Assembly (NCBI GenBank): GCA_958296235.1
Contig: OY282457.1
Location: forward strand, 2,049,684 to 2,113,683
Direction: 5' to 3'
From: an uncultured Candidatus Binatia bacterium
GTDB lineage: Bacteria; Desulfobacterota; Binatia; Bin18
DNA length: 64,000 bases
Shown: positions 51,500 to 59,985 of the stretch, in pieces
Layout: each line of letters begins with the position of its first letter
How positions within the stretch are numbered: position 1 is the stretch's first letter
Notes under the pieces: model-generated
Seen by the model: the letters and a program-made list of their open reading frames with translations, nothing else
Told to the model about the DNA's origin: nothing
Database searches by the model: none
Made by a program: the position numbers and the translations under genes

Positions 51500-52699
51500 C
51501 TACAGCGGTGACCCGCTCGGCAGCCCGACCAGAGTGCGGCCATAGGCTTCCAGCCCGGCCTCATAGTGGAGGGCGATATGTTGGCTGACCGCATGCAGGT
51601 CACGCCAAATGCGTTGGACCGGATGCTGGAGATACAGGGAGCGGCCGCCGCTCAGCTCAAACAGCCGATCAACCACGCGGGCGGACTGCCGCACGATATA
51701 GCTGTGCCAGGCATAGTATTTGGCGCGCTCCTGCGCGTTTGGGACGCGACCCGGCTGTCCATACTCCGACACGAGTTCGTCCGTACACTGCCACATCAGC
51801 CCTTCCAGCGCCTCGACCGTGGTGGCGGCTTCGGCCAAAGCGATATGGGCGCTGGCCGTGCCGGGCAGGGGCGTCTCGCCTGGGCCGTAGACGGGCGCGC
51901 GGGTGCGCGTCCACTCCTGAAAATGGGCAAGAGCTGACCGGACCGACCCGATGGCCACCGGCACCAGCGCGACGCCCAGGGTGGGAATAAAGGGGAGTTG
52001 ATACAAGGCGTTCGGATGCAGTTGTTGCCCAGGCGACGTCCCGGTCCGTTCCGCCCGCTCTAACCAGTAGACCCGGTGGTGGGGCACAAAGGCGTTCTCA
52101 ACCACGACCGTATTACTATCGCTGCCCTGCAGGCCCACGACATGCCAGCGGTCGTTGAGTCGATAGTCCGTCTTGGGAACAAACATCATCGTCCACTCGG
52201 CTGGCGCGTCCGGCCGCGGCGCAACCCGAGCCCCAACCGCGACCCAATCGCTACACCACAAGCCGCTTAAAAAACTCCATTGGCCGTTGAGCTGGTATCC
52301 GCCAGAGACCTCTTGGGCGGTCCCCGTGGGCGCAAAGGAGTCGGCCATCAGCACGCTCGAATCTTTCCCCCAGAGTTCCTCTTGCAGTGCCGGCTCAACA
52401 TAGCTGATCCAGAAGTTATGGATGCCGAGAATACAATAGACCCAGCCGGTTGAGGTATCGCCCTTGGCAATCTCGGTCGCGACCCGTAAGAAAGTTTGCA
52501 AATCTCGCTCATAGCCTCCCCAGTGGGCCGGCTGGAGGACACGCAGCAACCCGGAGTCCTTCAGCGCCTGCATCAGTCCAGCGGGCAGGCGGCGCTGCTG
52601 TTCGATGGCGGACGCCTGCTCAGCCGCCAGCCGGGCGACCTCACGGGCGCGCTCAAGCAGGGCGTCCGTTGTCGGAGCGGTCTGGGAATGGTCACGCAT
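51500..52699 (-). CDS. Acyl-CoA-dehydrogenase-fold flavin monooxygenase (HsaA/HpaB-like)
   Basis: 399 aa after GAGGGGGAAC. Residues RRLPAGLMQALKDSGLLRVL, AHWGGYERDLQTFLRVATEI, AKGDTSTGWVYCILG, NGQWSFLSGLWCSDWVAVGA, VVGLQGSDSNTVVVENAFVP. The C-terminal helix block includes RVVDRLFELSGGRSLYLQHP then QRIWRDLHA. This is the two-component aromatic hydroxylase pattern (flavin supplied by a separate reductase). No reductase gene is nearby. Confidence 0.88.
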   Translation of the reverse strand: MRDHSQTAPTTDALLERAREVARLAAEQASAIEQQRRLPAGLMQALKDSGLLRVLQPAHWGGYERDLQTFLRVATEIAKGDTSTGWVYCILGIHNFWISYVEPALQEELWGKDSSVLMADSFAPTGTAQEVSGGYQLNGQWSFLSGLWCSDWVAVGARVAPRPDAPAEWTMMFVPKTDYRLNDRWHVVGLQGSDSNTVVVENAFVPHHRVYWLERAERTGTSPGQQLHPNALYQLPFIPTLGVALVPVAIGSVRSALAHFQEWTRTRAPVYGPGETPLPGTASAHIALAEAATTVEALEGLMWQCTDELVSEYGQPGRVPNAQERAKYYAWHSYIVRQSARVVDRLFELSGGRSLYLQHPVQRIWRDLHAVSQHIALHYEAGLEAYGRTLVGLPSGSPL

Positions 52700-52758
52700 C
52701 GGTTCCCCCTCTTTGTGTTCGCGAGCTCAACGTCCCGGATGAACAGGGCGGGTTGCCA

Positions 52759-52875
52759 TTACTCCTTCCGGGTGAAGACGAAGTGCGCGTCCATCTTCTG
52801 CCGGGCGTCCTGCATGAAGTGCCCGCTCAAAGGGTCAATCAGGGGCTTTTCCATTATGCCCGACGGTTTATCCAT
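52759..52875 (-). CDS. Possible 38-aa small protein
   Basis: ATG 52875 follows AGAGGAAG by six bases; reads MDKPSGIMEKPLIDPLSGHF and continues to ARQKMDAHFVFTRKE. It lies between the ArsI-like gene (17 bp) and the monooxygenase (60 bp), all minus strand, so it may be a co-expressed small protein. No family recognised. Confidence 0.5.
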   Translation of the reverse strand: MDKPSGIMEKPLIDPLSGHFMQDARQKMDAHFVFTRKE

Positions 52876-52891
52876 ATAGTTTCTTCCTCTC

Positions 52892-53263
52892 TCATTCCGC
52901 GGGCTCGTCGTCGGTGATTCGATACCATTCCCAGCGCAGTCCTTGCGGCTCCAGGGCCCACACCTTGTTCTGGGTTGCATGGCAACACGTCTTCTTGCGC
53001 TGGACCTCAGGCGTAATACCCGCGGCCTCGAACCGGGCCGTGGCAGAGGCGATCTCTGCCTCATCAAACACCTCAACCCCGAGATGGTTCAGGCGTTCCT
53101 CCGCCTCCGGGTTCTCGAACAAGACCAGCTTGAGCGGCGGCGTATCAATCGCAAAATTGGCATACCCGTCTCTCAGTTTGTGCGGTTTGACGGCAAAGAG
53201 CTTCGAGTAATACTCGACCGCCTCATTGAGGTCACGAACATTGAGCGCCAGTTGGAGTCGCAT
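52892..53263 (-). CDS. ArsI/CadI-family VOC dioxygenase-like protein
   Basis: 123 aa after AAAGGAG. VOC fold with metal ligands in LQLALNVRDLNEAV, RLNHLGVEVFDE and RWEWYRI. The TCCHATQNKVWALEP stretch matches the Cys pair that binds trivalent arsenic in ArsI C-As lyase. Could cleave organoarsenicals or protect from metals; no ArsR or transporter is adjacent. Confidence 0.85.
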   Translation of the reverse strand: MRLQLALNVRDLNEAVEYYSKLFAVKPHKLRDGYANFAIDTPPLKLVLFENPEAEERLNHLGVEVFDEAEIASATARFEAAGITPEVQRKKTCCHATQNKVWALEPQGLRWEWYRITDDEPAE

Positions 53264-53285
53264 AGCCCTGCTCCTTTATCTTCCT

Positions 53286-53322
53286 CCCTCTCCCCTGGAG
53301 GGAGAGGGCCGGGGTGAGGGGG
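53286..53322. repeat. Palindromic CCCTCTCCC repeat (uninterrupted copy)
   Basis: CCCTCTCCC (53286-53294), CTGGA, GGGAGAGGG (53300-53308): perfect 9-bp stem, then CCGGGGTGAGGGGG. Same family as the three copies at 61925-62139 and the only one without any disruption or variant loop. Confidence 0.85.
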
Positions 53323-53524
53323 AATCACATCTCTGTCTGATACCTTGATGGCAGCATAGTATACAGACACGTGACAAAAACCCAGGCATCACCGGAAGTA
53401 TCAGCCGCAACCTCATACGGGAAATTAACGGGCGAGGGCGTGGCAGCGTAGATGCCTGTACGCTCTGTCGAGAACGCCTCGCCGGCTTTATCCGCGTGTC
53501 TGCAAGAGCGACGCGGGCGGCCCG

Positions 53525-54643
53525 TCAAATCCCGAAGAAGCGACTGGCGTTTCCCCCCAGAATTTTATCCACCGACTCGGGCGGCAGCGAAGACAAGGTT
53601 GCGCGCGCTTTGCGCACGGGCTCAACAAAGCCCTCGGCGTGGGGGTAGTCCGAGCCGACAAAGAATTTTTCGTCTCCGGCAAACTGGACGATGAGGGGGA
53701 ACATCCTCTCTTCAGGATCGCCGTTGATCCAGATATTGCGCTCAAAGTATTCCGAGGCCGGGCGCTCCATCTGCGAGGTATGGCCCATATACTTGAACCG
53801 GTAGTCGAGCCGTTCCAGCCATTCTCCAATCCAGCCGACCATGGCCTCTATGGTGGCCACCCGCAGGCGAGGAAAACGTTCCAGCACGCCATCGTAGACC
53901 ATGGTGGTCAGCGCCATGCGCGGGTCCTGAATCAGGTTCATAGTCACGAACATCATGCCAGGGTCGCGGTCGCGGTACCATTCGCGTCCGGTCGAATGCT
54001 TATGCCCGGTCAAATGGATGCCAACGCTCAGGTCCAAATCCTGTACCGCCGCCCAAATGGGGTCCAAATCCGGGTGGCCGAAGCTCCGGCCGTTGATCGG
54101 GGCCGCGGCAACAAATATCGTCCGACAGCCGAGCCTGGCGACCCGGTTGAGTTCACGCACGGCCAGTTCGGCATCGCGCAGGGAGATATGCGCCGCGGGG
54201 AAAAGCCGATCGCTATGGCTGGCGCACAGTTCAAACGCCCAGGTGTTATAGGCGCGGCTCAGGGCGTCGGCAAAGACCGGGTCCTCCACAGAGCCCTCCC
54301 ATAAGAGGCCGAGCGTGGGGTAGATGACCTGGGCCTGAATACCTTCGGCATCCAAAAACTCGACCCGCTTGTCCATATTTTGCCAGTCCGGGCTGAGCGC
54401 CAGGTATTGATCGAAATGGCTGACGTCCCGGCCCATTTCTTTTTGTCCATAGGCGACGACCGCGGCTAACAGGTCTGCGGTGTTGACCATCTTGAGGGGG
54501 CGGCCATCAATGAGGATGGCCGGCTCACCGCTGGTCGGGTCCTTTTCCACCCGCATCGCTCGCTCTCGAAATGCCGGATCAATATAGCGTGGGTAGAGAT
54601 CAAGCGGCTCCATAAAGTGGCTGTCACCATCGATCACGTTCAT
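53525..54643 (-). CDS. Amidohydrolase-2 family protein
   Basis: 372 aa; ATG 54643 is six to seven bases after AAAGGAG, a better distance than ATG 54649. Opens MNVIDGDSHFMEPLDLYPRY. Further: RAYNTWAFELCASHSDRLFP, VGIHLTGHKHSTGREW with metal His, TIEAMVGWIGEWLERLDYR, VGSDYPHAEGFVEPV. End DKILGGNASRFFGI is the family tail. One of four DxH-type amidohydrolases in the window, three of them in this minus-strand block with a sulfotransferase. Confidence 0.88.
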   Translation of the reverse strand: MNVIDGDSHFMEPLDLYPRYIDPAFRERAMRVEKDPTSGEPAILIDGRPLKMVNTADLLAAVVAYGQKEMGRDVSHFDQYLALSPDWQNMDKRVEFLDAEGIQAQVIYPTLGLLWEGSVEDPVFADALSRAYNTWAFELCASHSDRLFPAAHISLRDAELAVRELNRVARLGCRTIFVAAAPINGRSFGHPDLDPIWAAVQDLDLSVGIHLTGHKHSTGREWYRDRDPGMMFVTMNLIQDPRMALTTMVYDGVLERFPRLRVATIEAMVGWIGEWLERLDYRFKYMGHTSQMERPASEYFERNIWINGDPEERMFPLIVQFAGDEKFFVGSDYPHAEGFVEPVRKARATLSSLPPESVDKILGGNASRFFGI

Positions 54644-54660
54644 TGACATGCTCCTTTCTG

Positions 54661-55689
54661 TTATTCGACAGGCTGGGCGGCTGCGCCTGTGCGCTCCCCG
54701 CCGGCTTGACTTCCCCACATTCTATCGTACGCAAAGTCGCTGCCGACCCGCGCCAGTTCGGCTCTGCACATCGTATCAATAAAGTCCTGCTGGGCGGGGG
54801 ATAATAACTCGGACGACCCCCCGCTGACTCCGCGGCGGATCATTTGCCGGTTGGGCGACGACCACGGGGTAAGCGCCGGCGGCTTGAACTGCTCGTTCCT
54901 CCTTTTCATATACGCAAACGAACTCTTCTCGCACACCGCGGCAAACTCGTCTGGGGTCAACTCGACCTGCATGAACTCGGCGATACGTCGCACGGTCGTG
55001 GCCAGGTCCTGTTTCATCTCGTCAAAGGTCAGGATCAGCAGATTGGGCAGGTGGCGGTCCTTCCAGTAGCCGTGCAGATGATTCGGCCAGTTGAACAGCG
55101 CGGCATCGGAAAAGAAGAGCCGCAGCCAGACCGGCACGGCGGGCATCAACGGGCCGAACATGACATCGCGGATAAAGAGATAATTTGACACAAAGGCGTC
55201 CTTGGGATCGCGCAGAATACAGATGTAGCGGGCGTCCGGGGTGTAGGGAATGCGCTCCCACTCCAGATGGGTTTTAATCACCCGCAGGCTGGTGGGCGCG
55301 GCTTTGCGGGCGGTATCGTCCGACAGGGGCACGACGAGATCCTGCCTGGCAAAATCCGGCCACGGAATCACATCGTGAATATGCCGGAACTCGCCCCGGC
55401 CCCGCATGGCGATTTGATACGCGATCTGCATGGTCCAGTTCGTGCCGCATTTGGGAAAGGTGCAGACCACCACATCGTGCCGGCTGGGACGATAATCGCC
55501 AAAATCATGCCCGGCCAGCAGCCTGGCCTTCATCTTACGGCCGACCTCGGCCCAGAAACGATCCGCATACCCGGCCGTAGCGATCAGCCACAGCAGCGGT
55601 TTGAGAAGTACATAGGTCAAGGCCAGAACGGGGTAACGGATGTGGGCGGGAAAAACATCATGATGAAACGGGCGGTGCACAGCGGCCAC
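54661..55689 (-). CDS. Sulfotransferase-domain protein
   Basis: 342 aa from GTG 55689, five bases after AAAGGAG; GTG 55719 is an alternative. A hydrophobic stretch near the N-terminus (LALTYVLLKPLLWLIATAGY) may be a membrane anchor. PAPS-binding FPKCGTNWTMQIAYQ corresponds to the PKSGTTW 5'-phosphosulfate loop (S replaced by C); the 3'-phosphate motif is CILRDPKDAFVSNYL. SSFAYMKRRNEQ near the end fits the family. Transfers sulfate from PAPS to an alcohol or amine. Placed among amidohydrolases, suggesting a secondary-metabolite or steroid-like substrate. Confidence 0.85.
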   Translation of the reverse strand: MAAVHRPFHHDVFPAHIRYPVLALTYVLLKPLLWLIATAGYADRFWAEVGRKMKARLLAGHDFGDYRPSRHDVVVCTFPKCGTNWTMQIAYQIAMRGRGEFRHIHDVIPWPDFARQDLVVPLSDDTARKAAPTSLRVIKTHLEWERIPYTPDARYICILRDPKDAFVSNYLFIRDVMFGPLMPAVPVWLRLFFSDAALFNWPNHLHGYWKDRHLPNLLILTFDEMKQDLATTVRRIAEFMQVELTPDEFAAVCEKSSFAYMKRRNEQFKPPALTPWSSPNRQMIRRGVSGGSSELLSPAQQDFIDTMCRAELARVGSDFAYDRMWGSQAGGERTGAAAQPVE

Positions 55690-55725
55690 AGGTTCTCCTT
55701 TGTCTCTTGTTCGAGCCACTCGTCC

Positions 55726-57009
55726 CTACCCCACCTTTTGCACCAGCTCGATGCCGAACTGTTCGGCGGCATTGCCGCCCAGCATGCGGGCGATAGTCGC
55801 CTGGTCGATATGGGCGTGGCTCAGAGTCTCAATCGCCGCCCAGGCGCTGGTCGTATCCTGCTGCGGATAACGCGAGCCCCAGACGATCTTGTGGGCAAAG
55901 GTGTGGGGCAACTGCTGGATCAGCCGCTCCTCGGCGTCAAAGGCGAGCAGCGCCCGGCCCTCTTCCCACAGGTCTTCCACATCGGTCCGTACCGGATAGT
56001 AGTGCAGGGGCGGAATCGTCAGGGCGGACGCTTCCATCTTCTCCAGGACTTCTTCCATCCAGGACGCCTGACCGCCGGCCATCACCACCTTCAGCTTCGG
56101 ATAGCGCTGCATAACCGTAAAGCCGATCAGAGTCGCGGCCACGAACATATGATTATCCAGCCACGGGGACAGGACCGGGGCGACCGGATGTCCGATCGGC
56201 TGCTGAGCGCCGAAGGTAAAATTCGGTCCGTTGCCACCGCCCGCAAACGGGCCGCCGCCGGCTTCCCTGAACAGGGTAACTTGAGTGAGCCGACGGTTGA
56301 CCTTCTCGATGAACGGGGCGTGGGAGGTCCATTCCGGGTTCCATAAGCCCGTGGCCGGATGGACGGCGAGCGTCAGGTCGAGGCGCTCAAGCTCGGCCCA
56401 GAACGGATCGTAGTAGGGATGGGTATAATAGCGGCCCTGAATGAACAGCGGTCGGAGAAACACGCCCCGAAAGCACGCGATGGACACGATCCGCCGCAGT
56501 TCCGCCAGCGCATAATCCATGTTTTGCAGGGGAATCATGGCCGCGGCGTACAGGCGGTCGGGCGCGGCCTGACAGAAGTCGGCGATCCAGTTGTTATACG
56601 CCCGCGCGAGCGCGTTGGCGCTGTCCGGGTCCTTGACCAGGGGGAAGCCCTCGGCAAACCAGGTCGGGTAGAGCAGGGTCTGATCCACGCCCATGGCGTC
56701 CATATCCCGCAGCCGCGCCTGGGGGTCAGACGCCCCTGCGGTCATGGCGTGCCGGGTATCCGGGTCAAGCGCTCCGATCTGTTCGCAGGTCATGCCCGGT
56801 CGCCAGATGGCGTAACGGGGGATGTTAGGATTTACCTGGTCGTGGTGGGCCTCGCCGTTGATTTTGAGGTAGGAGGCGTACTGGCCGTCTTCCCGCCACA
56901 GGGAGAATTTGCCCAGGGCGCGATAGTCCGGCTCCAGATAGGTCTCCCAGATCGCGGGTGACTCGACAATATGGGAGTTGGCATCAAAAACGGCAAAGCG
57001 CTTCGTCAT
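55726..57009 (-). CDS. Amidohydrolase-2 family protein
   Basis: 427 aa from ATG 57009, overlapping the next upstream gene's stop as ATGA. Starts FAVFDANSHIVESPAIWET, with a DxNxH metal pattern. RAYNNWIADFCQAAPDRLYA, LAVHPATGLWNPEW (metal His), AGGQASWMEEVLEKMEA, VWGSRYPQQDTTSAWAAIE; here the SDYPH of relatives is SRYPQ, lacking the Asp and the His. Catalytic competence is therefore doubtful. Confidence 0.85.
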   Translation of the reverse strand: MTKRFAVFDANSHIVESPAIWETYLEPDYRALGKFSLWREDGQYASYLKINGEAHHDQVNPNIPRYAIWRPGMTCEQIGALDPDTRHAMTAGASDPQARLRDMDAMGVDQTLLYPTWFAEGFPLVKDPDSANALARAYNNWIADFCQAAPDRLYAAAMIPLQNMDYALAELRRIVSIACFRGVFLRPLFIQGRYYTHPYYDPFWAELERLDLTLAVHPATGLWNPEWTSHAPFIEKVNRRLTQVTLFREAGGGPFAGGGNGPNFTFGAQQPIGHPVAPVLSPWLDNHMFVAATLIGFTVMQRYPKLKVVMAGGQASWMEEVLEKMEASALTIPPLHYYPVRTDVEDLWEEGRALLAFDAEERLIQQLPHTFAHKIVWGSRYPQQDTTSAWAAIETLSHAHIDQATIARMLGGNAAEQFGIELVQKVG

Positions 57010-58454
57010 GCCCGGTCTCCCGCGACGGCCCGGCCGTTTCCGTGGGGCTGTCTGCCACGTTCGCGCGGAGGACGGAGCAGCGCGGCCTCGGGCTCCAGGG
57101 CACGCCTGACCTCCTCCTCGGTCGGCCACCAGTCTGGCCGTTCAATCTCAGTCACCCGCGCCCGGATAAAGGTTTGCGGGGCCTCGATATGGTAGAGCTG
57201 ACGCGCGTTCTCTCCCAGAAACTTGCTCTGGTAGGACGCCGGCAGGTCACACGCGCGCATGGTCTCAAGCGCCCGCCACACATCGTCGCCGTCGTGATGA
57301 TACACATCGGACGACCAGGCCAGAATGTCTTTATAGAACTCGGGCAGACGCGACGGCGGGGCCTCATCGCCCTCAAAGCCGGTCACGCAGTGCGCGAAAA
57401 AGGTTTCACTCGGCAAGCGCTTGAGCGGCGCCAGCTCGCGCTCGTTGCGGTAGAGCTTATAGAATTTATCGCACCGATCGAGCAGAAAGCTCAGCCAGGT
57501 CGAGGAGGCTTCAAACACCGCGGCCCGTATCCGGGGATGCCGCTCAAAGAAGCCCGACATCAGGACCATAGTGACCCACAGCGCGGCTTCGGCCTGAAAG
57601 TTCTGCACATTAGTCAGAAACGAATGGGGCAGACCCGCGGAGATAATGGTCCGGGCGACCAGCTCCGCGCCGGAATACTGTTCGGCATAACCTGCCGGCT
57701 TGAGGGACCCAAAGGCCGGAAAGGGATGCATACCGTACACCACACCGGTCTCTTCCATGGCCCGCCAGACCTGCTCATACTTGGGCTGGAGCGGATAATT
57801 GCCCATAGCGTCAACAGGGCGGACCAGACCAACCCGACAGCCCTTATCCGCCACCCGATAGACTTCCTGGGCCGCGTATTTCGGGTCCTGCATGGGCAGC
57901 ATGGCGGCAAAATAGAGCCGTTCGGGGTCCTCCTGACAGTAGTCATGCGCCCACTCGTTATAGGCTTTGCACATGGCCTTGGCCCCGAGCGCATTTTGCA
58001 GCCACGGATAGGTGTCGATATCGGTTGGGATAATCATCACCTGGTCAATGCCCTGGATGTCCATATCCCGCAGGCGCTCGCGCGGCTTATACGACCCCTT
58101 GTGGTCCAGATAGTCGGCCTGCTCCGCGGTCAGAGCGGTTTCGGGATGCAGGTTGCGGACGTACAGGGCGCGCTGGATATCGTGTTTGAGTCCCGGCCCG
58201 GCAAAGGAGATGGCGTGGATGCGGCCCCGCCGGCCGCCAATCAGTTGTGAGCCGATGCCCGACCCAGGCACGCCATTCACAATCAGTTGCTTGCTCTCGG
58301 CATCAAACCAGATGGTGGTCTTGAGGGCTTCCAACTCGTCCCTGGTCAGCCAGTCCTTGGCCCGCTCCCAAATCCAGGGCGGCTCGGTCACATGGGCATC
58401 GCAATCAAAGGTCGGGAAGTCCTTGGTCATGGGAGCAAACTTTTGAACCGGCAT
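57006..58454 (-). CDS. Amidohydrolase-2 family protein
   Basis: 482 aa from ATG 58454 after GAAAGGAC. Long member of the family. FDCDAHVTEPPWIWERAKDW at the start, ESKQLIVNGVPGSGIGSQL, KAYNEWAHDYCQEDPERLYF, FEASSTWLSFLLDRCDKFY, and LAWSSDVYHHDGDDVWRALE where relatives have WGSDYPH (here SDVYHHD). Coupled by ATGA overlap with the downstream amidohydrolase, so the two may form a hetero-oligomer. Confidence 0.87.
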   Translation of the reverse strand: MPVQKFAPMTKDFPTFDCDAHVTEPPWIWERAKDWLTRDELEALKTTIWFDAESKQLIVNGVPGSGIGSQLIGGRRGRIHAISFAGPGLKHDIQRALYVRNLHPETALTAEQADYLDHKGSYKPRERLRDMDIQGIDQVMIIPTDIDTYPWLQNALGAKAMCKAYNEWAHDYCQEDPERLYFAAMLPMQDPKYAAQEVYRVADKGCRVGLVRPVDAMGNYPLQPKYEQVWRAMEETGVVYGMHPFPAFGSLKPAGYAEQYSGAELVARTIISAGLPHSFLTNVQNFQAEAALWVTMVLMSGFFERHPRIRAAVFEASSTWLSFLLDRCDKFYKLYRNERELAPLKRLPSETFFAHCVTGFEGDEAPPSRLPEFYKDILAWSSDVYHHDGDDVWRALETMRACDLPASYQSKFLGENARQLYHIEAPQTFIRARVTEIERPDWWPTEEEVRRALEPEAALLRPPRERGRQPHGNGRAVAGDRA

Positions 58455-58477
58455 GGCTGAGTCCTTTCTCCGAGGAT

Positions 58478-59299
58478 TCACCCGGCCAACCTGGACACAA
58501 AGCTTTTGATAAAAGCGTTCACCTGGTCCGGGACTTCGAGTTGCAGGAAGTGGCCCGCGCCAATGGCCTGGGCAAATTCGACCCGCTTGAAACAGGATTG
58601 CAGCTGCTTCAGGTCGGCGGCGTGCGGGAAAGCGTCCGCCATCCAGGGACCGACCATAACCAGCGTCGGCTGCGGCATGGCCGCGGCTGGCGTAGCGGAG
58701 TCAGAAGCCATCAGCCGAATCTCTTTGACGCGTACCTCTACGGGCGTGCGACAGGCCTCACCGACCGCAGTCTCGACCATCGCGCGGTCGGCCTGAGGAC
58801 CGAAAAAGCTGGTATACAGCTCTCGAAAATAGCGCTCGCCGTCTGGAGCTGTCAGTTTCGCTATCATCTCGGCGTAAAACCGCTCGGTCCCTGTTGTGGG
58901 GTTGGCGAGGTTGGCTTCGGGCATTACCGCGGAATCGACCAGAATGCAGGCGCTCACCAGGTCCGGGTAGTCATGGCTGAAGGCAACACCTGCCGGGCCG
59001 CCACCAGCGTGCGCAATCGCCACCGCGTGGGTGAAGCCCGCGTGGCGGGCCAGAGCCGCGATGTCGGCGGCGTGCTGCTGAGGCGTATGGCCAGCACCCG
59101 GCGTGGTCGATTGGCCCATGCCGCGCCGGTCCATGCGGAGAATGCGGTGGGTGTCCTGAAAGTAAGAAGCCTGCGCCTCCCAGTGATTCAGATTGGAGCA
59201 CCAGCCGTGAATGAAGATCAGGTCAGGCTTGCCACAATCCTTGCCCTCAACTTTATAGTGCAGTTCGGCTCCGTCTTCGGTTCTGAATATCGGCATCAT
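58478..59299 (-). CDS. Alpha/beta hydrolase-fold protein lacking the nucleophile Ser
   Basis: 273 aa after AGGAGGAAATG. FIHGWCSNLNHWEAQ is the oxyanion-loop region; DRRGMGQSTTPG the strand-4 turn. The nucleophile elbow, normally GHSxGG, reads AIAHAGGGPAG, with Ala (GCT) at the Ser position. Possible catalytic Asp in LVMVGPWMADAF and His in IGAGHFLQLEVPD. May be a pseudo-enzyme or use another chemistry. 23 bp upstream of the amidohydrolase pair. Confidence 0.85.
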   Translation of the reverse strand: MMPIFRTEDGAELHYKVEGKDCGKPDLIFIHGWCSNLNHWEAQASYFQDTHRILRMDRRGMGQSTTPGAGHTPQQHAADIAALARHAGFTHAVAIAHAGGGPAGVAFSHDYPDLVSACILVDSAVMPEANLANPTTGTERFYAEMIAKLTAPDGERYFRELYTSFFGPQADRAMVETAVGEACRTPVEVRVKEIRLMASDSATPAAAMPQPTLVMVGPWMADAFPHAADLKQLQSCFKRVEFAQAIGAGHFLQLEVPDQVNAFIKSFVSRLAG

Positions 59300-59516
59300 T
59301 TCCTCCTTGCGAGAGTTCCCTCATATCATATTGATGCCGCTTGACCACTCGCCTCCTTGGTGAGGGACAGAGAGACAAACACAGATCACATCTCCGGGCG
59401 AGGGGGATGCGGAAACGGGATCGACGGAGGTGCCCCAAGGACGAGCCATGCGCAGACCACAATCACTCAGTCAAAGGGGTTGAATGCGATCATTTTTGCG
59501 CGCATATTTGGGAAGC

Positions 59517-59744
59517 ATGAACGGAAGGCAGTTCGTGCGGCAGGTGCGCAGGTGGGCCAGAGCCAAAGGCATGAATGTACGTTTCGTAGCCTCGGAAGGG
59601 GCGGGCTCGCACGGGACGCTCTATGTGGACAATCGGAAAACCACGGTGAAAGATCGGAAAAAAGAAATCGGGAAGGGCCTGCTCAACAAGATGCTCACAG
59701 ACCTCGAAATTGAGAAAGACGAATTCCCTTACGCTGGACGGTAA
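59517..59744 (+). CDS. HicA-like toxin
   Basis: 75 aa from ATG 59517 after GGGAAGC; an ATG at 59484 would add 11 residues. Pattern MNGRQFVRQVRRWARAKGMN, SEGAGSHGTLYVDNR with the catalytic GSHG His, and KKEIGKGLLNKMLTDLEI. dsRBD-fold mRNase of the HicAB family. The antitoxin usually follows within 20 bp, but here 241 bp separate them. Confidence 0.75.
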   Translation: MNGRQFVRQVRRWARAKGMNVRFVASEGAGSHGTLYVDNRKTTVKDRKKEIGKGLLNKMLTDLEIEKDEFPYAGR

Positions 59745-59985
59745 GACGCTGGCAGCGTGAGGATGAACAGCGGCCACCAGGGGGCTTCCCGCAGCCGCAG
59801 CCCTGGAGCGCAACCCTGACGGGGTGGGAAACCGGACTATGCAGCAGTCCAGCAAGGAACAGGGAGTCTGCACCGAGCTGCCATTCGCGTGCAGAGCCGC
59901 ATTCAAGCGGCTGAGTTCTCCCCCCATTAAGTTGGAGCCAGGAGAGCTTCGCCCATAAAATTCAATTCTAAGGAGGGGTGCGCCT
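59745..59985 (+). other. 241-bp insert between hicA and hicB
   Basis: No known family found. It contains a 39-codon ORF (ATG 59839 to TAA 59958) reading MQQSSKEQGVCTELPFACRA then FKRLSSPPIKLEPGELRP. GGTGGG lies about 13 bases upstream. A ribosome site AAGGAGGGG precedes hicB at its right end. Looks like an insertion into an ordinarily compact pair. Confidence 0.4.

Noticed and set aside
53325..53528. 67-codon minus frame before the ArsI-like gene region
   Set aside because: No ribosome site or motif, and it overlaps the end of the amidohydrolase.
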